Shown: positions 1 through 8,270, counted from the stretch's first letter. The stretch: 13,138 nucleotides of DNA from Chitinophagaceae bacterium (GCA_025455665.1 JALOMC010000029.1:1-13138), one strand, 5' to 3'. The notes: generated by a model not told the origin, from the letters alone. Program-made: numbers and translations.

Positions 1-1050
1 TTGCGCATCGTCAGCCACATGGCAAAACGGCTCAAAATCATCGAGATGCGTAAAGCGTGTTGTCACAACAGGCAAGCCAGCCATCAGGTATTCATTGATT
101 TTGAGCGGATAAATAGCTTTTGTGAATCCAGTTTTTGCAAAAGGAATGATTCCGACATCGAACGAGGCAAGTATCTGCGGAAGCGACTCAGGCGGAACCG
201 AAGGTGTCCAGCTGACGTTGGGCAATGCTTGAATAGGTCGAAAGGAATCCTGATCGATCAATCGGCCGGTAAAACTGAATTGCCAATCGGGCAATGCTTT
301 TACTACTGCCAGTAAAAGTTCATAATCTACCCTGTTGTCAAGCGAGCCTATGAATCCGATCTGGCGTCGGCCTATTACCGGGTTTGGCTGAAATGCTTGC
401 CCGAAAATGCTCGTATTCACACCGTTCTTCATCAGAAAAATACGATGGCAATACGGCCGCTTATCCTCCATCAGTTGCGCTGAACTTACCAACACAGCAT
501 CTGCCTTTTGCATTAACTGTTTTTCGAGCCTGCCGCCATGCTTGCTTATCCACGCTGCATGGCTTATCTCATCGTAGCAATAATACATTGTCGCTTTCTC
601 TTGCAAGTGGCCCACTAATTGCAGGCCCGCGTATGGATTAAAAGCCACCATCAGCACCGGCGGCTGTTGTGCATCCAGGCGCAACAGTGCAGCTTTCACC
701 GACTTTCGGAAAAAGAAAGCATTCAACTTTGTGAGGGCCCGAAACAGCAGCCCATCATTCAAAAACTGAACAGGCCACTGAGGTGGAGCATAAAACCGGT
801 AGACAGCACCACCAGGGTTTTGCTGCACTTGTTGCAACCTGCTTTTTACTCCCAGCAAGCGCCAAAGCGGCACTTTCTTCCGCTTGATGAATTCAGTAAT
901 GATGTCCTTCAACGTATAGGGAGGGTCCACATACAGCACCGTGTTGGTTCTGCCCAGCACCTTTACAACTTCCACGGTCGATTTGGCATAGTCGCCCGAC
1001 CAGGCAGCATTGGCCACGCAAACGATCAGTTGATCTTTAAAAACGGACAT
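1..1050 (-). CDS. Glycosyltransferase, GT4/TuaH-like, C-terminus cut by window edge
   Basis: Probably transfers a sugar from an activated donor to a surface polysaccharide or lipid-linked glycan at the inner face of the membrane. I translated the minus strand from the ATG at 1050 and the frame stays open for 350 codons to position 1, so the stop is outside the window. Visible GT-B features are an N-terminal Rossmann-like start (LIVCVANAAWSGD, residues 8-20), a YYCYDE stretch (156-161), KNGVN (208-212), the start of the second domain IGFIGSLDNRVDYELL (231-246), and the nucleotide-sugar motif KINEYLMAGLPVV (317-329) with Glu320. This pattern resembles TuaH-type and other group-1 glycosyltransferases. 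There is no signal peptide or membrane span. It lies 60 nt downstream of the giant secreted protein on the same strand. Its start codon is inside a 13-bp inverted repeat, so independent or attenuated expression is likely. The substrate cannot be told from the sequence. Confidence 0.85.
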   Translation of the reverse strand, partial: MSVFKDQLIVCVANAAWSGDYAKSTVEVVKVLGRTNTVLYVDPPYTLKDIITEFIKRKKVPLWRLLGVKSRLQQVQQNPGGAVYRFYAPPQWPVQFLNDGLLFRALTKLNAFFFRKSVKAALLRLDAQQPPVLMVAFNPYAGLQLVGHLQEKATMYYCYDEISHAAWISKHGGRLEKQLMQKADAVLVSSAQLMEDKRPYCHRIFLMKNGVNTSIFGQAFQPNPVIGRRQIGFIGSLDNRVDYELLLAVVKALPDWQFSFTGRLIDQDSFRPIQALPNVSWTPSVPPESLPQILASFDVGIIPFAKTGFTKAIYPLKINEYLMAGLPVVTTRFTHLDDFEPFCHVADDAQ

Positions 1051-1087
1051 GCCGGGAAAGATAGTACAACTACCCTTTCCCGGCATG
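1048..1087 (-). terminator. 13-bp inverted repeat covering the glycosyltransferase start codon; possible terminator or attenuator
   Basis: The arms CATGCCGGGAAAG (1048-1060) and CTTTCCCGGCATG (1075-1087) are perfect inverted complements around a 14-nt loop, in which GTA and TAC can add three more pairs. On the minus strand the structure begins 23 nt after the stop of the giant protein. The last three bases of its 3' arm are the ATG of the glycosyltransferase. Four nucleotides further on there is a run of five U within codons 3 and 4. It could end transcription of the upstream gene, block ribosome access to the downstream gene, or both. The inverted repeat is directly visible. The function is inferred. 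Confidence 0.7.
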
Positions 1088-1110
1088 CAGCAGATAGCAA
1101 GTGCCGTCGT

Positions 1111-4100
1111 TTATTGTTGCTTTAGCAGCCTTACCACACTACTACCAGCACGACCTGTTAACTGCAGAAAATAAATACCTGGCTTCAACTGGCTAAAATC
1201 GACAGAGGAAGTGACCTGGCCACCGGCCTGTACTACTTGCTGCTCGGTGCTTAGTACGCTACCAATGGCGTTTGAAAGCCGGAGATGGACCGGACCGCCA
1301 CGCCATGCCGAACCAAGGCGAAGGCTGACACGGCTACCTACCACCGGGTTAGGCGATGCTACTATCGTAGTTCCATCCAACCAACCGTTTTCAGTTGTAG
1401 CTGCAAGTTCATCAGCGCCGGCACCTGGGTACGACAGCAGCGGAGACGACACAACCGGGGCGGTTGTATTGGCCGGAGCCGTTTCGGTAATGGTGAAGCC
1501 ATTGATGTAGTTGAATGTATTCACCCGGTTGATACCAATGACCAATTGCCCATTGACAGGCGCCACATTACTGAAGCTTGCTGCCACTGTTTTATTGTTG
1601 TCGGTGCCAACCGTGACAGACTGTGTGCCAATACTGAACCGGGTGCTGTTGGCGTTGGTGGTAGTGGCCGTGCGGCCTGCAAACAGCGAGATATCGTACC
1701 GTGCCGCATTATTCAATCCACTCAGTGTAATGGACCGATTGATGGTGGCATGCGAAGTGTAACGCCAAACCGCCGTAGGAATACCGGTACCGCCATATCC
1801 TGCGCCATTGTCTGACACGGCCTGTGTAAAGCTTAGCAACGCGGCAATGGTCGATAGATTGCCATCAGCATACCGCAGGGCACCAGAGCTCAGGTTGTAA
1901 AGACCGGAACCGCCTACATTCCAGTTGTTCCATCCGCCTGAAGACTGCGGATTTGCACCGCCAAACAAGTTTACAAGGATCTGTCGGGTGACCGAAGTAG
2001 GCTGCGCATTTACTGTTACCTGCAGCGTATCAAAAGCAACCGCACTGCTATCATCGGTCACACCTAATCTGAAACGATACACGCCTTCCGCTAATCCACT
2101 CACGGTGGTCTGTGCAGCCGTCGGCGTACCAATGCTGAAGGAGGTCGGCCCGCTTACATACTCCCACAAGTAGCCTACAATAGTGCCATCAGCGTCAGCC
2201 GATGCGTTGCCATTCAGTGTAACGGTGCTTGTTGGCAGCGTTATCGCCTGATCAATACCAGCCCTTGCTATGGGTGGGTTGTTCAAAGCAGACAACACAT
2301 CCACCGCTATGGTATCCCGGCGCTCTGCCCCAAAATTGTCGGTGGCCCGCAACACGAACACATACCTGCCAGCCTGAGTCAATCCATTGACGGCCGTACC
2401 CAGGTTTCCGGCATTTACAATCACCGGTACCACCGGACCACTTAAAAATAGCCAGGACGTACTGACGATTGTGCCATCGGCATCTGTAGCAGTGCCAGTA
2501 AGCGTAGTGGCACTAACGGGCAAACGAATACTTTGATCCACTCCTGCATTTACCGTCGGCAACTGGTTGCCAGCCACACAAAGCTGATCAAGTATTCGTG
2601 CCGCTACTACCCGACGGTAAAACAAGTGGTGCCCAAAATCATTTACGTGCACGTTGTCTACATTATACACATCAATGATCGAACCGTCTTCATTGCCAAT
2701 ACCCGTCCAGAAATCGATTGCCCGGCTACCGAAGCGTTGTAGCAGCCAATCTCGCATCGTTACCAATTGCTGGCGAGGCGTGGGGCTAAGCGAAGAACGG
2801 GGCTGTGTAGTGGTCACCCACATGGGTACACCCGCAGCTGTGGCAATGCTGTCGGCTCTGTTCCAGTTGGCTTGCTGTTCTTCCAGTGTAAAATTCGATG
2901 CCGCATCGTTGCTGGGAAGATTGACAATAATGGCATCAGGCGTCAGTTCAAGTGCACGGGTTATGTTTCGTACCGGATCTGGAAGCGGCCTTCCTTCTGG
3001 CGGAATAAAGCCGGTGGGACAAAGTATCTGGTAGGTGTTTTTGCTCAGCTGCCCCAGATTAATCACTTCATTGGCAGGATTCTTTCCAACAAGATAGGTT
3101 CGGAACTTAGCTACCCATGAGCTATCAATCACGCTGGCACCGGTGCCGAATGTTGTAGACGAACCCAGCACAACAATGCGTACTGCCTGTCCGCAATTAA
3201 TAGAATCTGCCACTGCCGGAGGCAAAAAATAATCGATGATTACATGTACACGAAGTGTATCCTCAGTTTCAAGGCCGGTATTATCCCGCACAGTCAATAT
3301 AAAGCTGTACTCGCCCTCCAGCAGGTTACTCACGCCAGTGCTCACAGCTGTGGGTGTAGTCAAAATGGTTTCAGTAGGCCCAAAGTCCTGGCGCCAGTTG
3401 TAACTCACAATCGAACCATCCGGATCAAACGAGCCAATCCCGCTCAGCTGAGTGGTACTAACCGGCACATACACAGTGATGTCATTTCCGGCCCTTGCTA
3501 CCGGCGGCTGCGGTAAGGTGCCACTCACCACTATTCGAACAGTATCGAAGCCGGACACTCCATTATTATCTGTAACACGGAGCTGAAAATCGTACACACC
3601 GGCTACCAGCCCGCTGAGCGTGGGCGTAGCGGTCAAACCATTGGTGATAATGAAACTCTCCGGACCTGCTATTTTATTCCATTCAAATGTAGCAATGGTC
3701 CCATCAGCATCACTGGAAGCGCTACCGTTAAGGTTGGCAGTGTTATTGGGCAAAGTAATAGTCTGATCATTGCCGGCCCGAGCCACAGGCGCCTGGTTGC
3801 CCGGCGGCGGTGGCACCGTTTCAGTCAGTACAAAGCCATTGATGTAGTTGAAGGTGTTCACTTTGTTAATAGACACCACCAGTTGACCGTTGGTCGGCCG
3901 GAGGTTTTCCAATAGCGCCGCATTGGTTCTGTTATTATCGGTACCGACGGTTACATTTTGTGTACCAACTGCAAAACGCGTACTGTTGGCATTGGTAGTG
4001 GTGGCGCGGCGGCTGGCAAACAATGCAAGGCTATACGTGGCATTGTTGTTCAGGCCACGAATGGTGATAGTACGATTGATGGTAGCATGCGATGTGTACC

Positions 4101-5991
4101 TTAACACGCCGGGCGGACACATGGTGCCGCCGTAGTCGGCACCGTTATCAGAAATGGCCTGCGTAAAGCTGAGTACCGCTGTGATGCCCGACGCAGCACC
4201 ATTGTCGTACTGCAGGGCTGGCGACGTCAGGTTAGAAAGACCCGAACCATTGATGTTCCAGTTGTTCCATCCGCCAGTCGTTTGCGGGTTGGCTCCGCCA
4301 AACAAATTAACTCTTACAAATCGGGTGCTGGCGGTAGGAATCGGATTGACCTGCACACTGATCAGATCAGTACCTGTTGCGCTACTGTCGTCCTGTACAG
4401 TCAGTCGGAATACATAGGTGCCCTGCACCAGATTATTTACAAAGGTCTGCACAGCCTGCGCATTGGTGATGGTGGCACCTGCCGGTCCACTTACATACTC
4501 CCACAAATAGCTTACCAGTTCACCATCTGCATCAGATGATGCACCAGCATTCAGCATGACAGTATTGGTAGGCAGCGCCACCGTTTGGTCAGGCCCGGCA
4601 TTAGCTACCGGCGCTATATTAGGATTCGGATTGTTTACAATCACCTGGCGGGTATCAGTCTGCTGTCCGCCTTCATTGTCAGTTACCCGCAGCTCAAATA
4701 CATAGGTACCTTTTTTCAGCCCTGTTACCTGTGTTACGGCAGCTGCCGGGTTGGCAATGTTGAAAGAAACAGGGCCACTCACCAACCGCCAGTTGTATTG
4801 CTCAATGCTGCCGTCGGCATCGTTTGATTGTGTGCCATCCAGCGTTATTGTATTCAAAGGCAAATCTATCGTCAGATCACTTCCCGCATTGGCCACCGGC
4901 AGCACATTCGGCAGAGGGTTTACCACCGTTACCTGCACTGTATCTCGCCCCACCTGCCCCGTATTATCGGTTACGGCCAATTCTATTTGGTAAACACCTG
5001 CTACCAAACCGCCCACACTGGTTGTACTACCGGCCGGAGTACCTATCACAGCAGGCGTAGGGCCGGCTATCTTTCGCCAGGCATATGATAATGAACCATT
5101 CTCGGGGTCGGAAGATGTGGCGCCGGAAAGACTGACCGAATTGGCTGGCAGCGTGATGCTTTGGTTAGCACCGGCACGTGCAATGGGCGGGAAGTTGCGC
5201 CGGTACTGCAGCATCCATTCGTAAATGTTGCGCCCTCCTACCCGATAGGTCGGCTTGCAAACAAACGTATCGGTTTGATTGTGAGTAATGTTATTGAACC
5301 GGGTAATGATAGCAGGTATACCAGGATTAAAACTGTTGACTTTGTTCACGAAATCCTGCGACCAGCGCACTGGTGCATTAACATCATTGTTGCTATGCAA
5401 GGCCCATACAGCAGTTGGAGCGGCCGCCAAAAAGTTGGCACCAGCATCAGTGTAGGGGTTGATATAGCTGGCCACAGGTACCATCGCCGCTACCTTCAGG
5501 GCGGCAGCCTGCGAAGAAGTTGCATACTTGATCACATGGTTGCCCCCAATAGAGTAACCCATGAGATACACCCTGTTAGGATCGGCTTTGTAGTTGGCCA
5601 ATACATAATTGATAATGCCATCCACATGGGCCGGTGTAGCAGCAGAACGAAGCTGTGGGCTGATCACGATGAATGAAGTCGTTTCACCATTGACAGTGAA
5701 CGTGGCCGGAAACTGTCCACGATTGATGTAGAATGCTGCTTGCTCTCGCAGTACCCTGTTGAGATCGGTAGCAGAGCCGGTGCCATAACTGCCTGCGCCG
5801 TGAAATGCAATGATTACCGGAAACTTCCCGGTAGCGGCAGCATATCCTACCGGCAAATACTCGTAGAAGCCTCCACAATTAGAGTTGACATTGATAGTAC
5901 GCGGTGTGTGCGATTGGCCATATAAGCTGCCAGCAAAAAAGCCAAGGCACACAAAGCTGGAAAGAATTCGGAGTAGCCGAAGATTCTTCAT
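1111..5991 (-). CDS. Giant secreted modular esterase: alpha/beta hydrolase, 7 PKD-like domains, SGNH hydrolase, T9SS sorting domain
   Basis: This 1626-residue protein is probably a cell-surface or released polysaccharide (or polyester) esterase. A signal peptide covers residues 1-25. An alpha/beta-hydrolase domain follows (about 30-265), with HGAGSYG at 64-70, the nucleophile elbow GYSIGG (Ser147), and likely acid and base Asp203 and His237. PKD-like domains start near 268, 364, 460, 734, 829, 1144 and 1239, each opening with a version of PxARAGxDQ and ending in a VTDNxG..DT strand. An SGNH/GDSL domain lies at about 928-1140: nucleophile Ser945 in LGSSTTFG, block II NLG (Gly980), block III PSND (Asn1028) and DNVH (Asp1112, His1115). 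Two copies of an unrecognised module (about 557-726 and 1335-1504) begin VNLFGGANPQ. The C-terminal 90 residues (about 1536-1626; ASPNP, then LKPGIYFLQL and a basic end) form a type A T9SS sorting domain. Both catalytic domains look intact. The ATG at 5991 directly precedes the signal peptide. The substrate is not evident; ester-decorated plant or algal glycans are an inference from the CE-like folds. Confidence 0.9.
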   Translation of the reverse strand: MKNLRLLRILSSFVCLGFFAGSLYGQSHTPRTINVNSNCGGFYEYLPVGYAAATGKFPVIIAFHGAGSYGTGSATDLNRVLREQAAFYINRGQFPATFTVNGETTSFIVISPQLRSAATPAHVDGIINYVLANYKADPNRVYLMGYSIGGNHVIKYATSSQAAALKVAAMVPVASYINPYTDAGANFLAAAPTAVWALHSNNDVNAPVRWSQDFVNKVNSFNPGIPAIITRFNNITHNQTDTFVCKPTYRVGGRNIYEWMLQYRRNFPPIARAGANQSITLPANSVSLSGATSSDPENGSLSYAWRKIAGPTPAVIGTPAGSTTSVGGLVAGVYQIELAVTDNTGQVGRDTVQVTVVNPLPNVLPVANAGSDLTIDLPLNTITLDGTQSNDADGSIEQYNWRLVSGPVSFNIANPAAAVTQVTGLKKGTYVFELRVTDNEGGQQTDTRQVIVNNPNPNIAPVANAGPDQTVALPTNTVMLNAGASSDADGELVSYLWEYVSGPAGATITNAQAVQTFVNNLVQGTYVFRLTVQDDSSATGTDLISVQVNPIPTASTRFVRVNLFGGANPQTTGGWNNWNINGSGLSNLTSPALQYDNGAASGITAVLSFTQAISDNGADYGGTMCPPGVLRYTSHATINRTITIRGLNNNATYSLALFASRRATTTNANSTRFAVGTQNVTVGTDNNRTNAALLENLRPTNGQLVVSINKVNTFNYINGFVLTETVPPPPGNQAPVARAGNDQTITLPNNTANLNGSASSDADGTIATFEWNKIAGPESFIITNGLTATPTLSGLVAGVYDFQLRVTDNNGVSGFDTVRIVVSGTLPQPPVARAGNDITVYVPVSTTQLSGIGSFDPDGSIVSYNWRQDFGPTETILTTPTAVSTGVSNLLEGEYSFILTVRDNTGLETEDTLRVHVIIDYFLPPAVADSINCGQAVRIVVLGSSTTFGTGASVIDSSWVAKFRTYLVGKNPANEVINLGQLSKNTYQILCPTGFIPPEGRPLPDPVRNITRALELTPDAIIVNLPSNDAASNFTLEEQQANWNRADSIATAAGVPMWVTTTQPRSSLSPTPRQQLVTMRDWLLQRFGSRAIDFWTGIGNEDGSIIDVYNVDNVHVNDFGHHLFYRRVVAARILDQLCVAGNQLPTVNAGVDQSIRLPVSATTLTGTATDADGTIVSTSWLFLSGPVVPVIVNAGNLGTAVNGLTQAGRYVFVLRATDNFGAERRDTIAVDVLSALNNPPIARAGIDQAITLPTSTVTLNGNASADADGTIVGYLWEYVSGPTSFSIGTPTAAQTTVSGLAEGVYRFRLGVTDDSSAVAFDTLQVTVNAQPTSVTRQILVNLFGGANPQSSGGWNNWNVGGSGLYNLSSGALRYADGNLSTIAALLSFTQAVSDNGAGYGGTGIPTAVWRYTSHATINRSITLSGLNNAARYDISLFAGRTATTTNANSTRFSIGTQSVTVGTDNNKTVAASFSNVAPVNGQLVIGINRVNTFNYINGFTITETAPANTTAPVVSSPLLSYPGAGADELAATTENGWLDGTTIVASPNPVVGSRVSLRLGSAWRGGPVHLRLSNAIGSVLSTEQQVVQAGGQVTSSVDFSQLKPGIYFLQLTGRAGSSVVRLLKQQ
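1480..2280 (-). repeat. Internal duplication, copy 2 (PKD domain 7 plus module)
   Basis: Encodes residues 1238-1504 of the giant secreted protein: a PKD-like domain (GYLWEYVSGP) directly followed by the ~170-residue module that begins VNLFGGANPQ and ends NTFNYINGF. It aligns without large gaps to residues 459-726 of the same protein. Stretches such as GGWNNWN, RYTSHATINR, TTTNANSTRF and VNTFNYINGF are identical. By eye about two thirds of the module residues match, and the DNA is still recognisably similar (ccagttgttccatccgcc occurs in both copies). Confidence 0.85.
3814..4617 (-). repeat. Internal duplication, copy 1 (PKD domain 3 plus module)
   Basis: Encodes residues 459-726 of the giant secreted protein: PKD-like domain 3 (SYLWEYVSGP) followed by the first copy of the module. 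The copies at 1480-2280 and 3814-4617 are more like each other than either PKD domain is like the other five. This indicates that the PKD and the module were duplicated together as one unit of about 800 bp. Confidence 0.85.
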
Positions 5992-6145
5992 GTGAAAGGG
6001 GTGTTAGAGGTTCTGAACAGTACACTGCCGCTCAAAGGCTTTCAGCGACAGGTGAAAGTACAGTGAAACACCCGAAAAAAGTACCTGGTTTAAAACGGGG
6101 TCGATGCGTTTTTTTTTAAATGGATAAGTGTTCAACCATCAATTA
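5992..6145. other. Intergenic spacer upstream of the giant secreted protein
   Basis: This 154-nt spacer separates the GT-C-like gene from the giant secreted protein. It must hold the signals for the latter if the two are not cotranscribed. The nearest match to a Bacteroidota -7 element on the minus strand is TACTTTTT at 6083-6076, one base off TAnnTTTG, with no clear -33 TTG at the right distance. A run of nine T (plus strand, 6109-6117) is a possible slippage tract. No convincing terminator follows the GT-C-like gene. Confidence 0.4.
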
Positions 6146-7783
6146 TCACCTGGGCAATGTCAACTCGTACAGCGGAAATGTATCTGCAGCTGCATGGTAC
6201 TTCTTGATCCTATTTCCGTTGGCAGCTTGCCAGGCCAGCCAGGCCAGCCAACTGCTTTCATGCCGATGGCGCAGCGCCGCTCCGGGTTGCATAAAGTCGG
6301 CCAGAAGCCATACCCTGCCGCCGGCAGCCAGTACACTATCTGCCGCGGCTATGCTTTCGGCAAAGGCCTGCTCGGGCACACCAATAGTAGCCGGCGAGTA
6401 GTACCGTAGGTAACCCAGCGTGTTTGAGCTGCCAAACGACAACACATAATCTTGCCGGTGCGCCCGGGCCAATACGGGTGCAGCAATGGCCTGGCTATAA
6501 TCGCCATCTGCCCGCTTCACCATCAGGTAGCCGCCTATAAAGTTGGTAACGAATAAACAAGTGACCGCTGCCCACAGCACAACCGTGCCCCGCTTACCAT
6601 GCCCCGCATCCATGGGCTGAAACAACAAGGATAACAGGGCCACCAGCGCCGGCACTACCAGCAGCCATGGCTCAATTCCGTCGGCATCCAAAAAGCTGAT
6701 GACCATGCCATATAGCAGCACCCAACCTGCAAAAAAACGCCATGCAGTATGCATGCTGCGGCGCCGGCGCCACGCCTGCACAATGGCATACAGCATGCAC
6801 ACCGTTAGTCCAAGCAAGCTGGCAGCGGCCAGCACCGCCTTCACCGGGTGGTGCTGTGCCAGGTATACCTCCTCTTCTATGCCATTAAATGGAAACCACT
6901 GAGCAATCTGCTGGCCGGCCGCAGGCAATCCGTACACAAACACCGACGAAACAACATTGGCTCCCAATAGCAACCAGCTCTTTAAAGGGTTGCCCAAACC
7001 ACGATTGGTACCCTCCATGGCAAATGACCAAAACGAATCATGGGTAGTCTGCCCTTGGTAGCAGGCGAAGTAACCAAGCCCCACAACGAGGCAGGCTGCA
7101 ACAGCGTAGGCCAGCAGCAGGCGCTTGTGCGCAGCAAACAGCAGGATGTATGCCGCAAAACTGAGACCGCTGATCAGCACCAGCGGCTTGTACAGCAGCA
7201 CAATAGCCCCACCCAGCACCCCAAGCAGGCACCAGCGGCCTATGCCGGCTGCTGGCAATGCCAGCAGTTGTAGCGCCTGCCGTGTCCATACTACAGCACA
7301 CAAAATGGCCAGCGCATACACTTCTGCCTCTACCGCGTAGCGCCAAAAGCCATAACAGCCAAACAAAGCGATGGTACCCATCCAGCTTCGCTCAAGGGTT
7401 AAGCCCAGTTCGGTACGTAGCAGGCGAAAAAACTGCAGCAGCGAAACTGACGCGGCCAACGCACTCAGGCCCCGCAAAAATTCGTAAGCATCTACCGGCC
7501 CTGCTACTGCTTCCAGCAGCTGGCGTAGCAGCCTTGCCAGCGGCAGGTACAGTAAATACTTGGATAAAAAAAGCTTGTCGAACGACCAGTCTCGCAACGC
7601 CAGCGCATAAAAGTAGCCATCGTCACTTTCGCTGCGATTGCCCGGAAAACTAGCGCATAACAGCAGCCAAAGCAACAGCACAGCCACAAGCTGGCCAATC
7701 CAGGTTTGGAAAAGGGTGCGGGACGATGACATGTGAAGTGGTACAAGTGAAGGGCTTGGTGGTACCAACACCGGCTGAGTCAT
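6146..7783 (-). CDS. GT-C-like polytopic membrane glycosyltransferase
   Basis: Likely an integral membrane enzyme that uses a polyprenyl-phosphate sugar to glycosylate a substrate on the outer face of the cytoplasmic membrane. Numbering from a possible GTG at 7801, the first span is at about residues 32-52. It is followed by an external loop with an Asp-Asp pair (60-61, SDDGYFYALALRDWSF), the place where GT-C enzymes carry their catalytic acid. A second feature shared with PMT and DUF2723-like proteins is the helix FWRYAVEAEVYALAIL (152-167). About ten further hydrophobic spans run to residue 425. The C-terminal ~120 residues look soluble (DYVLSFGSSNTLGYLRYYSP). I took the first in-frame ATG (7783); GTG at 7801 and ATG at 7732, just ahead of the first span, are alternatives. 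It begins after the rplL terminator, so it is a separate unit. The exact family is uncertain because no diagnostic motif beyond the acidic loop is present. Confidence 0.7.
   Translation of the reverse strand: MTQPVLVPPSPSLVPLHMSSSRTLFQTWIGQLVAVLLLWLLLCASFPGNRSESDDGYFYALALRDWSFDKLFLSKYLLYLPLARLLRQLLEAVAGPVDAYEFLRGLSALAASVSLLQFFRLLRTELGLTLERSWMGTIALFGCYGFWRYAVEAEVYALAILCAVVWTRQALQLLALPAAGIGRWCLLGVLGGAIVLLYKPLVLISGLSFAAYILLFAAHKRLLLAYAVAACLVVGLGYFACYQGQTTHDSFWSFAMEGTNRGLGNPLKSWLLLGANVVSSVFVYGLPAAGQQIAQWFPFNGIEEEVYLAQHHPVKAVLAAASLLGLTVCMLYAIVQAWRRRRSMHTAWRFFAGWVLLYGMVISFLDADGIEPWLLVVPALVALLSLLFQPMDAGHGKRGTVVLWAAVTCLFVTNFIGGYLMVKRADGDYSQAIAAPVLARAHRQDYVLSFGSSNTLGYLRYYSPATIGVPEQAFAESIAAADSVLAAGGRVWLLADFMQPGAALRHRHESSWLAWLAWQAANGNRIKKYHAAADTFPLYELTLPR
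6230..6250. repeat. 9-bp tandem repeat inside the GT-C-like gene
   Basis: The unit CCAGGCCAG occurs twice and is followed by a partial CCA. On the coding strand it gives Trp-Leu-Ala-Trp-Leu-Ala-Trp near the C-terminus. The unit is a multiple of three, so slippage would change length without breaking the frame. Confidence 0.6.
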
Positions 7784-7803
7784 ACAGTCGGCGTTATGCA
7801 CTG

Positions 7804-7818
7804 GTGTACAATATACAC
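7804..7818. promoter_or_regulatory. Small inverted repeat upstream of the GT-C-like gene
   Basis: GTGTA, five bases, TACAC. It lies between the rplL terminator and the start of the GT-C-like gene, where an operator could sit. The arms are only 5 bp, so this may be chance. No clear TAnnTTTG box was found nearby. Confidence 0.25.
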
Positions 7819-7842
7819 GTTAAAAATGGCATTCACCCACAT

Positions 7843-7870
7843 AAGAAAGCCCCATCGTAACCGATGGGGC
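7843..7870 (-). terminator. Intrinsic terminator after rplL
   Basis: On the minus strand a perfect 9-bp stem, GCCCCATCG and CGATGGGGC with a GTTA loop (7870-7849), is followed directly by TTTCTT (7848-7843). It starts 29 nt after the rplL stop codon. The form is classic for a Rho-independent terminator and it closes the rplKAJL unit. Confidence 0.9.
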
Positions 7871-7898
7871 CTCCGTTCTGAAATATCAATCAGCTCAA

Positions 7899-8270
7899 TC
7901 AGGCGATTTCTACTTCTGCACCAGCTTCTTTCAGCTTGGCGGCAATGTCTTCGGCGGTAGCCTTGTCCACACCTTCTTTTACAGGCTTCGGAGCACCGTC
8001 TACCAGGTCCTTGGCTTCTTTCAGGCCCAGGCCGGTCAGGTCTTTTACCACCTTTACTACGTTCAATTTGCTGGCACCTGCACTCTTCAGTACTACGTTG
8101 AAAGAAGTCTTTTCTTCCACCGCAGCAGCAGCAGGACCTTCAGCGGCTACTACTACAGCAGCAGCAGCAGGCTCAATGCCGTACTCGTCCTTCAGGATCT
8201 GAGCCAGTTCGTTTACCTCTTTTACGGTCAGGTTTACCAGTTGTTCTGCAAATGCTTTCAAATCTGCCAT
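7899..8270 (-). CDS. rplL: 50S ribosomal protein L7/L12
   Basis: The multi-copy stalk protein, which recruits and activates translation GTPases on the ribosome. It is 123 residues, normal for the family. The N-terminal dimerisation helices (MADLKAFAEQLVNLTVKEVNELAQ) are followed by an Ala-rich hinge (about 35-52). The globular C-terminal domain contains the conserved SKLNVVKVVKDLTGLGLKEAK stretch (about 67-87), the elongation-factor contact surface. It is last in the rplK-A-J-L order and is separated from rplJ by an unusually structured 138-nt spacer. A terminator follows at once, where most bacteria continue into rpoB. Confidence 0.97.
   Translation of the reverse strand: MADLKAFAEQLVNLTVKEVNELAQILKDEYGIEPAAAAVVVAAEGPAAAAVEEKTSFNVVLKSAGASKLNVVKVVKDLTGLGLKEAKDLVDGAPKPVKEGVDKATAEDIAAKLKEAGAEVEIA

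Noticed and set aside
619..1125. Plus-strand frame of 168 codons opposite the glycosyltransferase
   Set aside because: The minus strand reads as a clear glycosyltransferase with ordered motifs. The plus-strand product has no coherent features.
1111..5200. Regular repeats in this region as a CRISPR or satellite array
   Set aside because: The repeats are PKD-like domain coding units about 270-290 bp long with diverged DNA, not short identical repeats with spacers.
6109..6117. T9 run as a plus-strand terminator
   Set aside because: There is no GC-rich stem directly before it and no plus-strand gene upstream.
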